DNA of 64,000 nucleotides from the NCBI GenBank assembly GCA_030765055.1, contig CM060947.1, positions 50,545,593-50,609,592 on the forward strand, given 5' to 3'. Source of the DNA: Mantis religiosa (Eukaryota; Arthropoda; Insecta; Mantodea; Mantidae). Below the pieces are notes generated by a model, which saw only the letters and a list, made by a program, of their open reading frames with translations, made no database searches and was not told where the DNA came from. The position numbers and the translations under genes were made by a program. Shown here piece after piece: positions 46,973 through 58,034 of the stretch; position 1 is the first letter of the stretch; every line of letters starts with the position of its first letter.

Positions 46973-47200
46973 CTTAAAAATGGAAATCCGTGGACTTAAG
47001 ATGTACAGATCTTCACAGGTTGATCATCAAGTTAAGTAGTTATGTTTCTTTGACCCACCTAATTCTCTATACTCATGCCGTCTCCTGACCTGGCATTTAA
47101 TTTCCTGAAAACAGTCTTTTGTTCAGTAATGCGAAAAAGATAGTGTTATGCCTTTGCTTGTATTTCTGTTATATCCAGTGATTCATTTGTGGTTATATCA
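46973..47200 (+). repeat. About 235-bp direct repeat, right copy
   Basis: Second copy of the sequence at 45895-46130, same orientation. Confidence 0.9.
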
Positions 47201-47600
47201 TTTAATAGATATGCTGATGATCGGGGAGATATACGTCCCGAAATCGTCTTTTAAGAAATTGAACATAAACATTCCATAAATTGTCAGAAACATACTGACT
47301 GGATTACTTGACTTTCCAGGTTTAGCTTTTTCAAATGTCAATTACAAGTGAATTGATTACATCTCCCATTGTCCATGGAAGTATTGTATAATGATCTAGA
47401 GAGTTTTTAGAGCGAATACATCTTTTTAACTCTTATAATTGCAATTTCATACAGTTCGTATTATTCCAAATGTATCATAAGGAAAGTCCATTTTTTTTAT
47501 TTTGGTGTTTTGGAACATTTATTGGGTTTCTTAGATTTGGCAATGTTATTTAAAGGGTGTCCATGCTAGTGCTGGGTACAGTCTTCAGTTCTTAATAAAC
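47201..47600. other. No feature recognised
   Basis: AT-rich sequence before the mariner pseudogene. Its upstream terminal repeat was not found. Confidence 0.4.
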
Positions 47601-48640
47601 AATCACAAAATGGAGATAACACAGTTTGAACATAGACTCCTTCTAAAACGTTACTGTAAACAGGATATTAAAGTCACTGCCGTAGCTCAAAGAATATGTG
47701 AAGTAGAAGGAGAAGGTGTCGTTAGTGAGCGTGTGACTCAACGAAGGTTCCGACATTTCAACAATGGAAACGAAAACACTAAACATTTACCACGTTCTGA
47801 AAGACTTAAGTATGGAATATTGAGGATACACGGTAAGTTTTGGTATAAAACTCCCACAAAAGTACCCTTCTTTTCAGAAGAACTTTATCATACAGCAGCT
47901 GTAGATTGTACCTCATGAAGTGACACCTCAACAGCTGAACTAGAGTGCATATCTGTCGTCAGCTTATCCGTAATCACATAGATGATAGATTTGTCCGGAG
48001 AATTATCACTTGTGATGAAAAATGGGTATATTACTGAAACCCTGATGCCTCAAAACAGTAACCTGAATGCCGCCAACATGACAAAGTTATCGTTATTAAA
48101 ATAAAGGATCAGTACAATCCCGAAGTAATGTTGCGCGTCTGGTGGGATTTTGAAGGTGTGATTCACTGGAAGTTTTTTTCCAAACAAGCTGGAGATTGAT
48201 GGGAATCTTTATGCGCAAAAACTAGAACGAGTTCATGAGATTTTGAGACGGAGATACCAAGCATAAATAGAATTGCAACAGGACAATGCAACACCCTATA
48301 CTGCACGAATAACCATGGAAGACAATTCAGGAATGGGTAGGAGCCATACTGCTTCCACACCCTACATACAGACCTGGTCTTGCACCATCAGATTATCATC
48401 TTTTTTGATTCATGGCCCATTTTCTACGTGGAAGTAATTTTGACGATACTGAAACAGTGCAAGTGAGTGTCACGGAATTCTTTGCATCAAAAACCAGAGA
48501 GTGGATAAACCAATGGCTCAAGACCATAGAATATAATGGCCTATACTTTGAAAATTTATTAATTGCTTTTCAATCATTTCAAATAATTGTTCTTCTTAAA
48601 AAACATACATTAATAATGACACAGCATCTATAATTAGTGA
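47601..48640 (+). pseudogene. Mariner transposase pseudogene (copy F)
   Basis: An N-terminal frame at 47610-47918 encodes QFEHRLLLKRYCKQD...RICEVEGEGVVSERVTQRRF, the double helix-turn-helix region of a mariner lineage. Downstream pieces in shifting frames show the catalytic blocks. These are IITCDEKWVYY (about 48000), QQDNATPYTAR (about 48272) and the final APSDYHLF (about 48380), with spacing of D34D type. A C-terminal frame at 48412-48633 ends the protein. In-frame stops and shifts inactivate it. It is more complete than copies A-E, retaining both halves. Confidence 0.85.
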
Positions 48641-49483
48641 AAATTTGTCTGCATTCTTACACAAGGATGTGAAGCCTCAACGGAATGATTAACTTCCTTA
48701 AGCTCTTCCCGATAATCTTCCAAATTCTGGAAATAATACATAGCATGTTAGTTATTCTTTGGCGGTGATGGGATCCTCGATCAGAATGGGCCAGTAATTT
48801 TAGATAATTAAGGAAGTTTAAATTTTACAACTTTGTACCCCCACTTTGGTCCTAGTTGTTTAATTACATAAAAACTATTTACCTTTTTTCCATAATATTG
48901 TTAATTCCCAGGTCATCAATTTTACCTCTTTATAATCGTATGAAGCGTTCGACAATCAAGAAAAATAATAATATCAGTTAATATAAACTTTCAGTTCACA
49001 AACTCTTAATGCTATAGTTTTCTCTCTTTATACAATTATTTAACACTTCCTGCTAACACAATTTGGTGCAACATAAATATAGAAACTGACATGCGCTCAA
49101 AGTCAGCGATTGGCTAATGTAATGTAGCACGAAGCAGGTTGCCGTGAGAAATAAACACGCGTCAAGAACTGTTGACGTCAGGAAGCAAGTTGTTTTACTA
49201 CTACGCATAAAGACCTTTCGCGACGGTAATTCCAGAAGTTTCGAATTCCAGAAAGATTACAGCGACCGGCGGATGTATAAAAGCCGATGATATGTATAAA
49301 TTAACTCCGGATATTTATGTATTAGTGACCTGCTTATTTTCCATTGGTTGGCAAGTACTCCATTAGAGCGAATACTGTTTATTAAAACGTTCCAAATTCG
49401 AAGAAGAGCTCATCTTCTCTTTGAACATATACCCATGCATGCCCATAAAATAAATGTCTACTGAGAGATAAGCAGGCACATAT
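48641..49483. other. No feature recognised
   Basis: AT-rich spacer. Confidence 0.45.
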
Positions 49484-49693
49484 GCCTGCCTCGGTAGCGT
49501 AGATGGTAGCATGTCTGCCTCACGTTCAAGAGGTCTCGAGTTCGAATCTCGGTGAGGGTGAGTTACCTGGATAAGGTTTCCCTTATCCTGAACGACGACT
49601 GTCGGGTAACGCTAAGCTCCATGGACCCCGGACGTATTGAGCATCATTTCACCCATTTCATTCATCGTCCGATATGACTAAATGTTGGAGGAC

Positions 49694-49744
<51 letters not shown>
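49484..49744 (+). mobile_element. tRNA-derived SINE family 1, copy 5, with 48-A tail
   Basis: The best-preserved plus-strand copy: tRNA-like head GCCTGCCTCGGTAGCGTAGA, box B CGAGTTCGAATCTCG, body, then a pure A tail of 48 bases at 49697-49744. The flanks AGCAGGCACATAT and AGCAGACATAT form an imperfect target duplication. The long pure tail suggests a recent insertion. Confidence 0.95.
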
Positions 49745-49745
<1 letters not shown>

Positions 49746-50875
49746 CAGACATATACCACTTCAAATCGGAGCAATATTCTGAGACCTACCCCTCCTCTTA
49801 CAACCGACAGACTGAGTCAGTAGTCGTAAGAGCAATGTGGTGCTTAGAGTATTCAAACGACTCTTCGTTTTTGTGGGGACAGACAGCGAGACAAACACAG
49901 GACTTATACAATTTTTTTTTTAATTCAGGGAAACTCGAAACGTACATTTGCGCTGAAATATTGATATACCTTTTTGGATACAATGTAGCAGTTCATCTTC
50001 TTACTGTACGCACGCAGTAAGGAAAGAAAATATCTGACGATCGCTTTACTTTACAGTACTAATTGAGCGTTTCTCGGAATTAACAAAAAATTAGTACAGA
50101 GGGATACGTTTTTGCAGGGATAGTTTGTAGAAGAATGAGATGAAAGGGTCAAGTGAATGTGACACGTCACATTTTTGTAGCAATGTATTTGAAAAGGAGA
50201 GTTCATTTGTTATTTAAGAGAACGTGAGATGTTTTATCTGTTCACAGTTGAGAGAACATTTGAATGCCAGAGGATCTTGGTTATTGGAAAACAGTCGCAG
50301 AAAGGAGCCTTAATGTCTTTATCGAAAGTTTAATTAAGATTTCGTAGGATTTAATTTGAACGCTAATGCAATGTGTAATCTGGTAGTGTAGGAGGGATGG
50401 GGGAGTGAACATGATTACAGCAACAGATATCGCGTCACTCATAGCTTGTTTCAACGTGATGGATGACTCACGAAATAATTTAACCAAGTTTGTCTAAGAA
50501 TCTCATTGCAGGAAGTATCGTACACGATAAGGTCTTCTTCCTCTCCTAACACGAATATCAGGGGCGGCTCGTGCATTCACAATTAACATCTTATTTACTA
50601 CCTACGCATAATCGCCTATTGTGGTTCTGGCAAGTTCCAGGGGAAGGAGATATAGTAAGATATCTATACCGGGGCCGTCCGTACTTTATGTGGCGATGTA
50701 AACAAAACCAAGTGTACGTGTATGACATAATCGGCTGTTTATCCGTGTGACGACGTGCTTGCACAGGTTAAAAACGAAGGAAGTGAGACGATGAGTTGCA
50801 CAACATGGCTGCTTCCGTACAATATGGAAACATCTCGGAGGGAAACCGTTAAAAATTGGAGCAAAACCAATTATA
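49745..50875. other. No feature recognised
   Basis: Frames here have no recognisable domain. No repeat family identified. Confidence 0.4.
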
Positions 50876-51781
50876 CGAGGGCTGTCCAATAAAGAAGTAT
50901 CACAATTTTTTTGACAACGTACTTTTACTCATCCTCATAATTTTGATGGTCCTTCTCAAAATAGTCTCCCTTGAATGCGATATACTTGTCCCAAGTTTCT
51001 GCCAGTCTTCAAAGAAATGCTGGTAACCATTTTTGAGAGATCCTTCAAAATCGCCTCCACAGCCTTCACCACTGCTTCTGATGATGGATAATGCCTCCCA
51101 CGAAGGAGAATAGAAGTTAGGGAATAGAAAACGGTCACATGGGGCTCAATCCGGACTATAGGGAGGGCGAGAGATGCACTGCACGTTGATTTTTGCAAGA
51201 TATTCAGCAACAAAATTGGCAATATGTGGCCGCGCATTATCGTGGTGCAGCATCCAGCCTGCTTCACGGAAATGTGGTATTTTGCACCTGATATGGACTT
51301 GCAATGTTTTCAGGACATCCCTGTAGTATTGTCCAGTTACTGATGTGTGTGCAGGTACAACATGCTGATAAACAATTCCATGAATATCAAAGAATGAGAT
51401 GACCATAACTTTCCCAGCAGAAGCAAATACTTTTGCATTTTTGGGGGTTGGTGATGAAGGAGATTTACACACCGAGCTTTGCTGTTTGCTCTCAGGATCA
51501 AAATGATGTAGCCAAATTTCATCAGCAGTGATTACCTTTGAAAGGAACTCCGGATCTTCCTCTAACATCAACTTTAACTGCATGTTACCTCCATTACAGC
51601 GGTAGGCGATACTGAACATGTCTGAACTCGCCTAGTTCTTACAGCGGGAACCAGGAGTACCAAAACTGAAACTAATACGGCGTGTTTGTTTCACATTAAG
51701 CTAACAGAATACAAGATTGAATTTTATTGCGAAAAATTATGACCGAAAAAATTATGTTCATTCTTTATTGAACAACTCTCG
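50876..51781 (-). mobile_element. Mariner deletion derivative (copy C)
   Basis: It is 906 bp, flanked by TA on both sides, with ends matching copy B. The minus-strand frame at 51619-51146 keeps ITADEIWLHHFDPESK, then FFDIHGIVYQHVVPAHTSV, the LHHDNARPHIANFVAEYL block and PPYSPD. The helix-turn-helix half is missing with the same junction as copy B. The C-terminal coding sequence continues in another frame to about 50960. Confidence 0.92.
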
Positions 51782-52283
51782 TATTAAACGTGTTTTGCAA
51801 ATTGTGTGAAAAATACTCAAACTTTACAGTTGAGGACGTTGTTAGTTTGTGAGTAAAATATAACGGTGTTTCAGTGCCAAGTATTTATACGGCTGGAAGT
51901 GAAGTTGTGAAAACATGCCGGCTTTCTACTCCAGGAAAGCTTCGAAAAGAAGGAAGTAAGTTGTTGAAGGTGATTGTGATGAATTTGTTAAAAGTGATGT
52001 TCGTCGCAATATTCATAGCTTCTTTAAAAGAAACGAGTCAACAAAATTACACAAGTGCTTCAAGCAGAAAACAATTTTCCCGAATTTCCTAGCTTTACCA
52101 AACGAGCACCTACACCATTGTTCCCGAAATAAATTTTGAATTTGTGAACAGATACAGAAAAATTATAATTATTGAGCATGAAGATATATTGCAATGGCGA
52201 AGGAACTATAAAGGAAAATATTCGGAAGTGGAAGTTCTTTAAGGAATTCGTCCATTGTCAGATTCTAATTATATGCATAAAGT
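51782..52283. other. No supported feature
   Basis: A 72-codon frame at 51874-52092 has no recognisable domain. Nothing else is seen. Confidence 0.4.
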
Positions 52284-53548
52284 ACAGGACTATTCGAAAA
52301 GAGAGAACAGATTTCAAACTTTTATTTCTTCCAAACTGCAAAAGATAGATACATGATTCCAACCTTCATGGAGAGAGAAAAGTTTACAACTGAAATAGCG
52401 CGCAGGGTACAAGTTCCAATAACGGCCGTATTGGCGCTGTTGTTTTTAGCAAAATGGCGGCGACACCACGAGAGAAATAATTTTGTGTGCTGCAATCAGC
52501 AAAACTAGAGCCCATTGTTGCAGTTCAACGAGCATTTCGCCGTCAATTAATAAACAATCGCCACGTCATAAGCAAATTTATGGATGGCATTGAAAATTCC
52601 TAGAAGATGGTTGTATCTGCGAAAGGAAAAGGCATGTCTTCGGAAATCGGAAGAGAATGTCGAGCGTATTCGTACATTATACGAAAGTAGCCCAAAGAAA
52701 TCCACATCAGGAGCTAACATGGAACTTAGCATTCCTCAACCAACGGTATAGCGAGTTCTAAAACATCGCCTGCACCTGAAGCCATGCAAACTGCAGCTAT
52801 TACAAGCATTGCATCCTGACGACCATAACAAAAATTAAGAATTCTGCATTGGCATGGAAGAAGACAATTTTTATCGATTAATTTTTTCCGACGAATGAAC
52901 TTTTCATCTTTCTGGTAAAGTTAATCGCCATAACGTTTGAATCTGGTCAAGTGAAAATCCTAGGGCAGTTATTCAACATGAAAGAGAATCACCAAGGATG
53001 GAAACATCTTCTGTGCGATATCAGTAAGCAAGGTTTGTGGGCCTTTCTTCTTCATTCTAACTAGACATGCTTGAAAACTGATTATTTCCTCAACTTGAAG
53101 AAGATTAAAATGACTTCATCTTCATGCAAGATGGTGGCCCGCTTCATTCCTCATACCACATCTGACGTTTCTTGAATAACACATATCCAGGACATTGGAT
53201 TGGAAGAGGAGGAGAAGAAGATCAACTTTATCGCCGGTGGCCTCCCAGGTCTCCAGTATCACTCTGTGTGATTTATATCTATGGAGATGTGCAAAAGACC
53301 ACATTTTCATCCCTCCTATGCCTGAAATTCTTGAGAATCTATGACATCGAATAGTTGAAGCTGTGAATTCGATAACTGGAGACCAGTTCGTGTGTGGCAA
53401 GGAATGAGCCACCGTTTTAACATTCGTCGTGTGGAACACAGTGCTCATATTGAACGCATAATATAACATTGTAAACTTTTCTCTCTCCATGAACGTTGAA
53501 ATTGTGTTAAGTATTTGAAATATGTTCTTTCTTTTTAAACAGTCCTCT
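52284..53548 (+). mobile_element. Tc1/mariner-type transposon with degenerate transposase
   Basis: The left end ACAGGACTATTCGAAAAGAG is imperfectly mirrored at the right end (53520-53548), and TA precedes the left end. Between them, transposase blocks appear in changing frames. In order these are VAVQRAFRRQL (about 52515), LFPQLEED...FIFMQDGGP (about 53070-53145), TYPGHWIGRGG (about 53177) and RWPPRSP (about 53235). The family is the same as at 16.2-17.3 kb. Several stops and frameshifts inactivate it. Confidence 0.8.
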
Positions 53549-54706
53549 GTTTTTTTTTTTTTTTTTCAGTTACATGCCAGTAGAACTTTCAAGTCATTAA
53601 CAAAGTGGCTACACTCACTTATTTAGCACTGCTTTCCCGCCGAAAGACTCATATTTTTAATTTATAAATGAGGTGAGGTTAAGTGAAAAATGAAATATTT
53701 GAGTAACTATAAGCATTCAGTCACTTTATAGCGTACAAAAGGAAAAATATATTACACAGTAGAGACACCTTTGCATTTAATCTTAACGTAAAAGAGGAAC
53801 TGTATAAGCTACTGAATACATCGAAAACGGCAAAGAAAATTTTTGCATAGAAGTTCGTTGACAGCGTACATGTTTGTCATGCGGGGATAAAATAGAGAAA
53901 ATATCCTCTACAATTACAGTCGTTGGCGGAGTAATACATCCTCCTGCTTTGTTTACATCGCCACAAAAGGTAAGGAGCGCGCCAATATAGTTGGAGTTGA
54001 TAATGTAAGGTGGAGAAGGTGGTGATAACGCCTGTGCCCGCGTGTCACACTTCTGTTCCAGTATCTCCGTCTTTTTGAATCGTATAAAGACAGTATAGAA
54101 GATCGATCATCGACAGTTATACCGCTTGAAGACCGCGATTAGCTTGTCTAAATTTAGCGATCAATGCCACCGAACGTCCTCTTATTATTTCTGTGACTCA
54201 CTCAAAATTATTATTACGGTATTTAAACTGTGAAATACCTATTCCTTGGAAGTAAATCGACTGTAATAAATGAGCTACTTGAAAGAAGTTGTTGACTGAA
54301 TCTCAGTATTAGAAATCGTCAACTATTGAAGTGTATCATTTAAATTCTGAAATATGAATAGCTTTATCGTTTAAAATCTTTCCTTAATACAAAATTAAAT
54401 GAGTGAATACCCGTGTATCATTGAAATTCTAAGCGGAGAATCCTCTTGTAGTGACCATCAAATTAAAGTGCGGTCTTGTGATGCTACGGATTACCAATAA
54501 TCGATCTCGTGAAAGACTTGCGTAAGACCGTAAGACGCCAAAGAAAAATACACGAATTTTACAAGTATATACCCTTTTATCAACGTAAGTCCCGCCTACT
54601 TCATTAATACCACCAACTAAGCCTCTCTAAAACGAAACGCGATTGCTCCAGCATATATTTTCCGTTTACACAGATATTCGTCTTACAGAGGTTTTTGTTT
54701 GAATAG
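53549..54706. other. No feature recognised
   Basis: AT-rich, with a T-run just after the transposon. No coding sequence supported. Confidence 0.45.
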
Positions 54707-55129
54707 TGTGGCGAACCCATTATTGCGACTGGTGCGACCGGCGCACACAAAGGGACAGATAGTGTAGCGTGGAGATAAAAAGCTTGCCGAAACAGACAAA
54801 GATAGATAACTGGAAGGTCCGTCTTTCTAGTGGCGTCTTGGTTGTTACAGAACATTCCACAAATTTCTAGGACAACGAGGGAGATATAAAGGAAGCCGGG
54901 ACTCGCCAGTTGAGTCAGTTGTAATCGGAACTTGATAATCGCGCGCGTGCAGCTGTGTTTTGAAAGTTAACTCTTTTGTTTGTTGTCGACGAACTTGAAG
55001 ATTGTATATGTGAATAATACGTAATTCTGCTACTCTAAGGGTTGACCAAAGTGTATTTCTGCGGAAATAAAGAGCATTTTGGAATTTCTGCAAACTGGAC
55101 TTTTAATTCTACGAACCCACAATGTCACA
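54707..55129 (+). repeat. Solo LTR, family B, copy 4
   Basis: Starts TGTGGCGAACCCA and ends ACCCACAATGTCACA. It contains GGAAATAAAGAGCATTTTGG near its end. Flanks ATAG and ATAC are a near-match target duplication. About 423 bp. Confidence 0.8.
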
Positions 55130-55254
55130 ATACATAGAAATTACGAAATACTAGTACAGGTTTATAGTGATTGATAAATACAGAGTGAAGTGTAAATAAT
55201 GATAGGCTATTATGCACTATCTACTAATTTTCAACTTAAACACAATAATTGTAT

Positions 55255-55649
55255 AGAAATTAATTATTCTTTCACACTGGCCGTGAGTAGGCTAAACTGT
55301 GGAAACGTAGAGTCAGACTGAAAAATTCAATGCCATAGCCGGGATTTGAACCACGGATCTTCTGGTTTCCGTCCAGCCGCACTACCATTGTGCTACTATG
55401 GCCAACGTGCCGATATGACATTAAATTCAACAACTGACTCGTACTTTTCCCTGTAAACCACTTAGGAGTTCTCATAAACACACGAGACAACTACCTTAAT
55501 GGCGACTTAACTACATGTAAGTACTTTAAGGCCCGGGTATTTTTTATAGTAAACCGCACTAATTTGTGCGGCTGGACGGAAACAAAAGATCCGTGGTTCA
55601 AATCCCGGCTATGGCATTGAATTTTTCAGTCTTACTCTACGTTTCCACA
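55255..55649. mobile_element. Fold-back element with tRNA-like arms, copy 5
   Basis: The clearest palindrome of the family. Left arm 55298-55381 (84 bp) is mirrored by right arm 55567-55649 (83 bp) with only a few differences. The left arm continues into the full minus-strand tRNA-like module; the right arm keeps the anticodon-arm, T-arm and acceptor half. The core with GTAAGTACTTTAAGGCCCGG is conserved with copy 1. Confidence 0.9.
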
Positions 55650-56790
55650 ATAGTTGTAGTTTATCGTCTAGTTGCTCTGTCTGTTTTCAGTTCTCCCTTC
55701 CAATCTGCAACTGTCTGCATATCAACATCATTTGCTTCACCACACACAACATTCAAAACAATGTTATAGTGAAGTTTAAATATATCGAGGCATCCTTTAG
55801 AAGCTCTGAAATTGTCTTTACCAATTTTCTTGCTATATCTAAAGCTTGAGTGTGAAGCAATGGTACAGAGATGAGCATTTTGTCAGTATGTGCACCAACA
55901 AGCCGCTCGAACACAGCACGATTTATAGTTTATCATACTCTGTAGGTTTCGTGATGCCCTACTCTTCCCTTTAACCACTCGTCTTTAATATTTATTTTTA
56001 CAAAATGTCATAAACCTGAACTTTCCCCACTTTTTAATTTTTCTCCAGGGCTAAGTCTTTTGTTTAGAGCTCGTTTTACAGAATTTGTGTACACACAAAC
56101 TATGTTTTAAAATAATCAGCAAAGTTTAAAGTTTTCTTCCATTTGTACTTGATCACTTGTAACAGGGAAGCTGGCAGTGAACTGCAAAGCAGTTTTACTC
56201 TTACCATGTGTGTTGGAAATGAAATGTGTAGTGTTTAACGCCCGTATTTACTACATACGGAACCGCAAGCGATGACACTGATGATACATGAGATGAAGAT
56301 GGATCACCGGTGGAATGAGATGGCGGGGGAAACCGGAGATCCCGGAGAAAACCCGCCCCAGCGCCGTGTTGTACACCACAATTCTCACTTTTGCGGTCGC
56401 CTGGGATCGAACCCGGTCCGCCTTGGTGAATGTGTGTTGGAGGACAGTTGAGAGGGCTAATGGTTTTTTTCTCCCTTTACTTTGAAGGATTATGGTCTAT
56501 GACTTTATGGCTCATGGAACTCCGGTGCAAGCACAGTCACCCCCAAAATCATTGCACTTTTAAAATACGTGCCTTGTAACTTATTACACATAAAATAATC
56601 CGTTTTAAACAGGTTATTTACGCAAACGGTTCCCGAAAAATTATTCCGTTTCCGGGTTACTAAGTTTGTGGCTTAGAGTATAATGTTACATGGAAAACAG
56701 CTCCGTTTCGAAATTTGCTTTCCGATTTCCAAGTTTCTGGCACATGAGAGTTCCGCTTAAGCAGCTTTTACTGTACTACATGTATTGCCA
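55650..56790 (-). pseudogene. Pogo/Tigger-like transposase N-terminal remnant
   Basis: Read on the minus strand from the terminal sequence CAGTAAAAGCTGCTTAAGCG-like end (about 56760-56779), the segment has a leader carrying a SINE insertion. A region with KRALNKRLSPGEKLK follows (about 56040-56075), then ALDIARKIGKDNFRASKGCLDIF and VVCGEANDVDMQTVADWK (about 55680-55850). This order matches the CENP-B-like DNA-binding half of Tigger/Jerky-type transposases. The catalytic DDE half is missing. Stops interrupt it. Confidence 0.65.
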
Positions 56791-57243
56791 AATGTTAACT
56801 TCTTATTTCATTCTACAGCATTTACTCTAAGATTTATTTTCCCTTTAATGGTATACGTACGTATTTGCAGAAAACTCAATCTTCTGAATGTCCTTGGTTC
56901 TAATAGATTTACTGATGACATTTCGTAGGAACGTCTAATTGCCTAGCTACTCTTACTAATTGCTTATCCTTAACATGACATATATTTACTGGCAAAATTC
57001 TAACTTATGCCTTTCACATTTTACATTGATTTTAAAAGATGGGCACTTACTTATTACAGTTATTTGCCTATATCATTTCTTTTTTACAATTATTAATACT
57101 ACAATTCAATTATTTCATATGGAAATTAGTATAGAAATTCATGTGAACGTAATACATCATATTTGATTGCATACTGTTTGAATGTGGAATGGCCTATGGT
57201 TCCACGTTAGGTTTCGCTGTTTGGGAACAGTTTTTGTGTATTG
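56145..57243 (-). repeat. Dispersed repeat, inverted partner of 46.1-47.0 kb
   Basis: Reverse-collinear with 46137-46972 once the 212-bp SINE at 56218-56429 is removed. Homology extends beyond the Tigger-like terminus to about 57243, so the duplicated unit is larger than the Tigger part. Confidence 0.8.
56218..56429 (-). mobile_element. tRNA-derived SINE family 2, copy 2, inside Tigger remnant
   Basis: The insertion is bracketed by a perfect 12-bp target duplication, ATGTGTGTTGGA, at 56206-56217 and 56430-56441. The uninterrupted site exists in the related copy near 46925-46935. Box B GGATCGAACCCGG (plus-strand view) is present, but the 5' part of the tRNA head is missing, so the copy is 5' truncated. 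Confidence 0.92.
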
Positions 57244-57722
57244 TGAAAAAATTGGAAGAATAACAAAGCAACATCAATTATATTACAATTATATTGACGT
57301 TTAGTATATAATGTTAAAATTAATTACTGTTTTCATTAATTAAAGTGCAATTATATACAAACTTCATTACTCTGTCCACGTGTAACTAAATATCAGCGGT
57401 ATCTGATTGCGTAGCGTTGGTTTAGGGGAAAAGTAAGGTAAAAATATTTTACACATTTTTATCGATAGAATGTAGAGGAACTATTGAATTGTATACAAAT
57501 ATCCGTGCGATGTGTTATGGGGATCTAACTTTTGGGTAGAACAATTTTATTTTTCTCTTTTACTCTGTATCTCTTATATTATGAAAATGGAGGTGCCTAA
57601 ACTGAGAAGCAATCGTATCTAGGATATTGGGTGGCGGCAAAACGATACTAGGTAAGAGGACCGCACTCCCCCCACCCCGCCATTTTGGTTCACAACTCCA
57701 CATTCATTTTTTTTACTAACTA
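57244..57722. other. No feature recognised
   Basis: AT-rich sequence between the dispersed repeat and the GC-rich LINE ORF1 region. Confidence 0.4.
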
Positions 57723-58034
57723 CTAAGGGATAGAAGGTGAGAAAGAAAGGAAGGTATTTTGGGTGGCTTTGGGGGATCCCGCATTGAGCACTCCCGTCAG
57801 TAATGGTAAAGCTGCAGAGCTGGCCGTCAATAACGGCGAGCGGGTGAAGAAGGTTTGCAAGGCGTCGAACATGACCAAAAGGCCCTGAACGAGGAGCGTA
57901 GAGAGTAAATGTGAAAATGCAGGAAGGTATTCAACGTGAGAAGTGGAAATTGAAGTCTTTATTGTAAATATATTTGTCATTGGAGGGCATAATTTCCGGC
58001 AATTATTTCAGGGTGGAGAGTTGTTGAGGCGTCA
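57723..58034 (-). other. Sequence 3' of LINE ORF1, unassigned
   Basis: On the minus strand this follows the ORF1 stop. An 85-codon frame is present but shows no endonuclease motif. It may be LINE spacer sequence or unrelated flank. Confidence 0.3.

Noticed and set aside
49550..49560. Functional tRNA genes from the SINE heads
   Set aside because: The box A and box B sequences are embedded in dispersed repeats with bodies and tails. The tRNA folds are incomplete.
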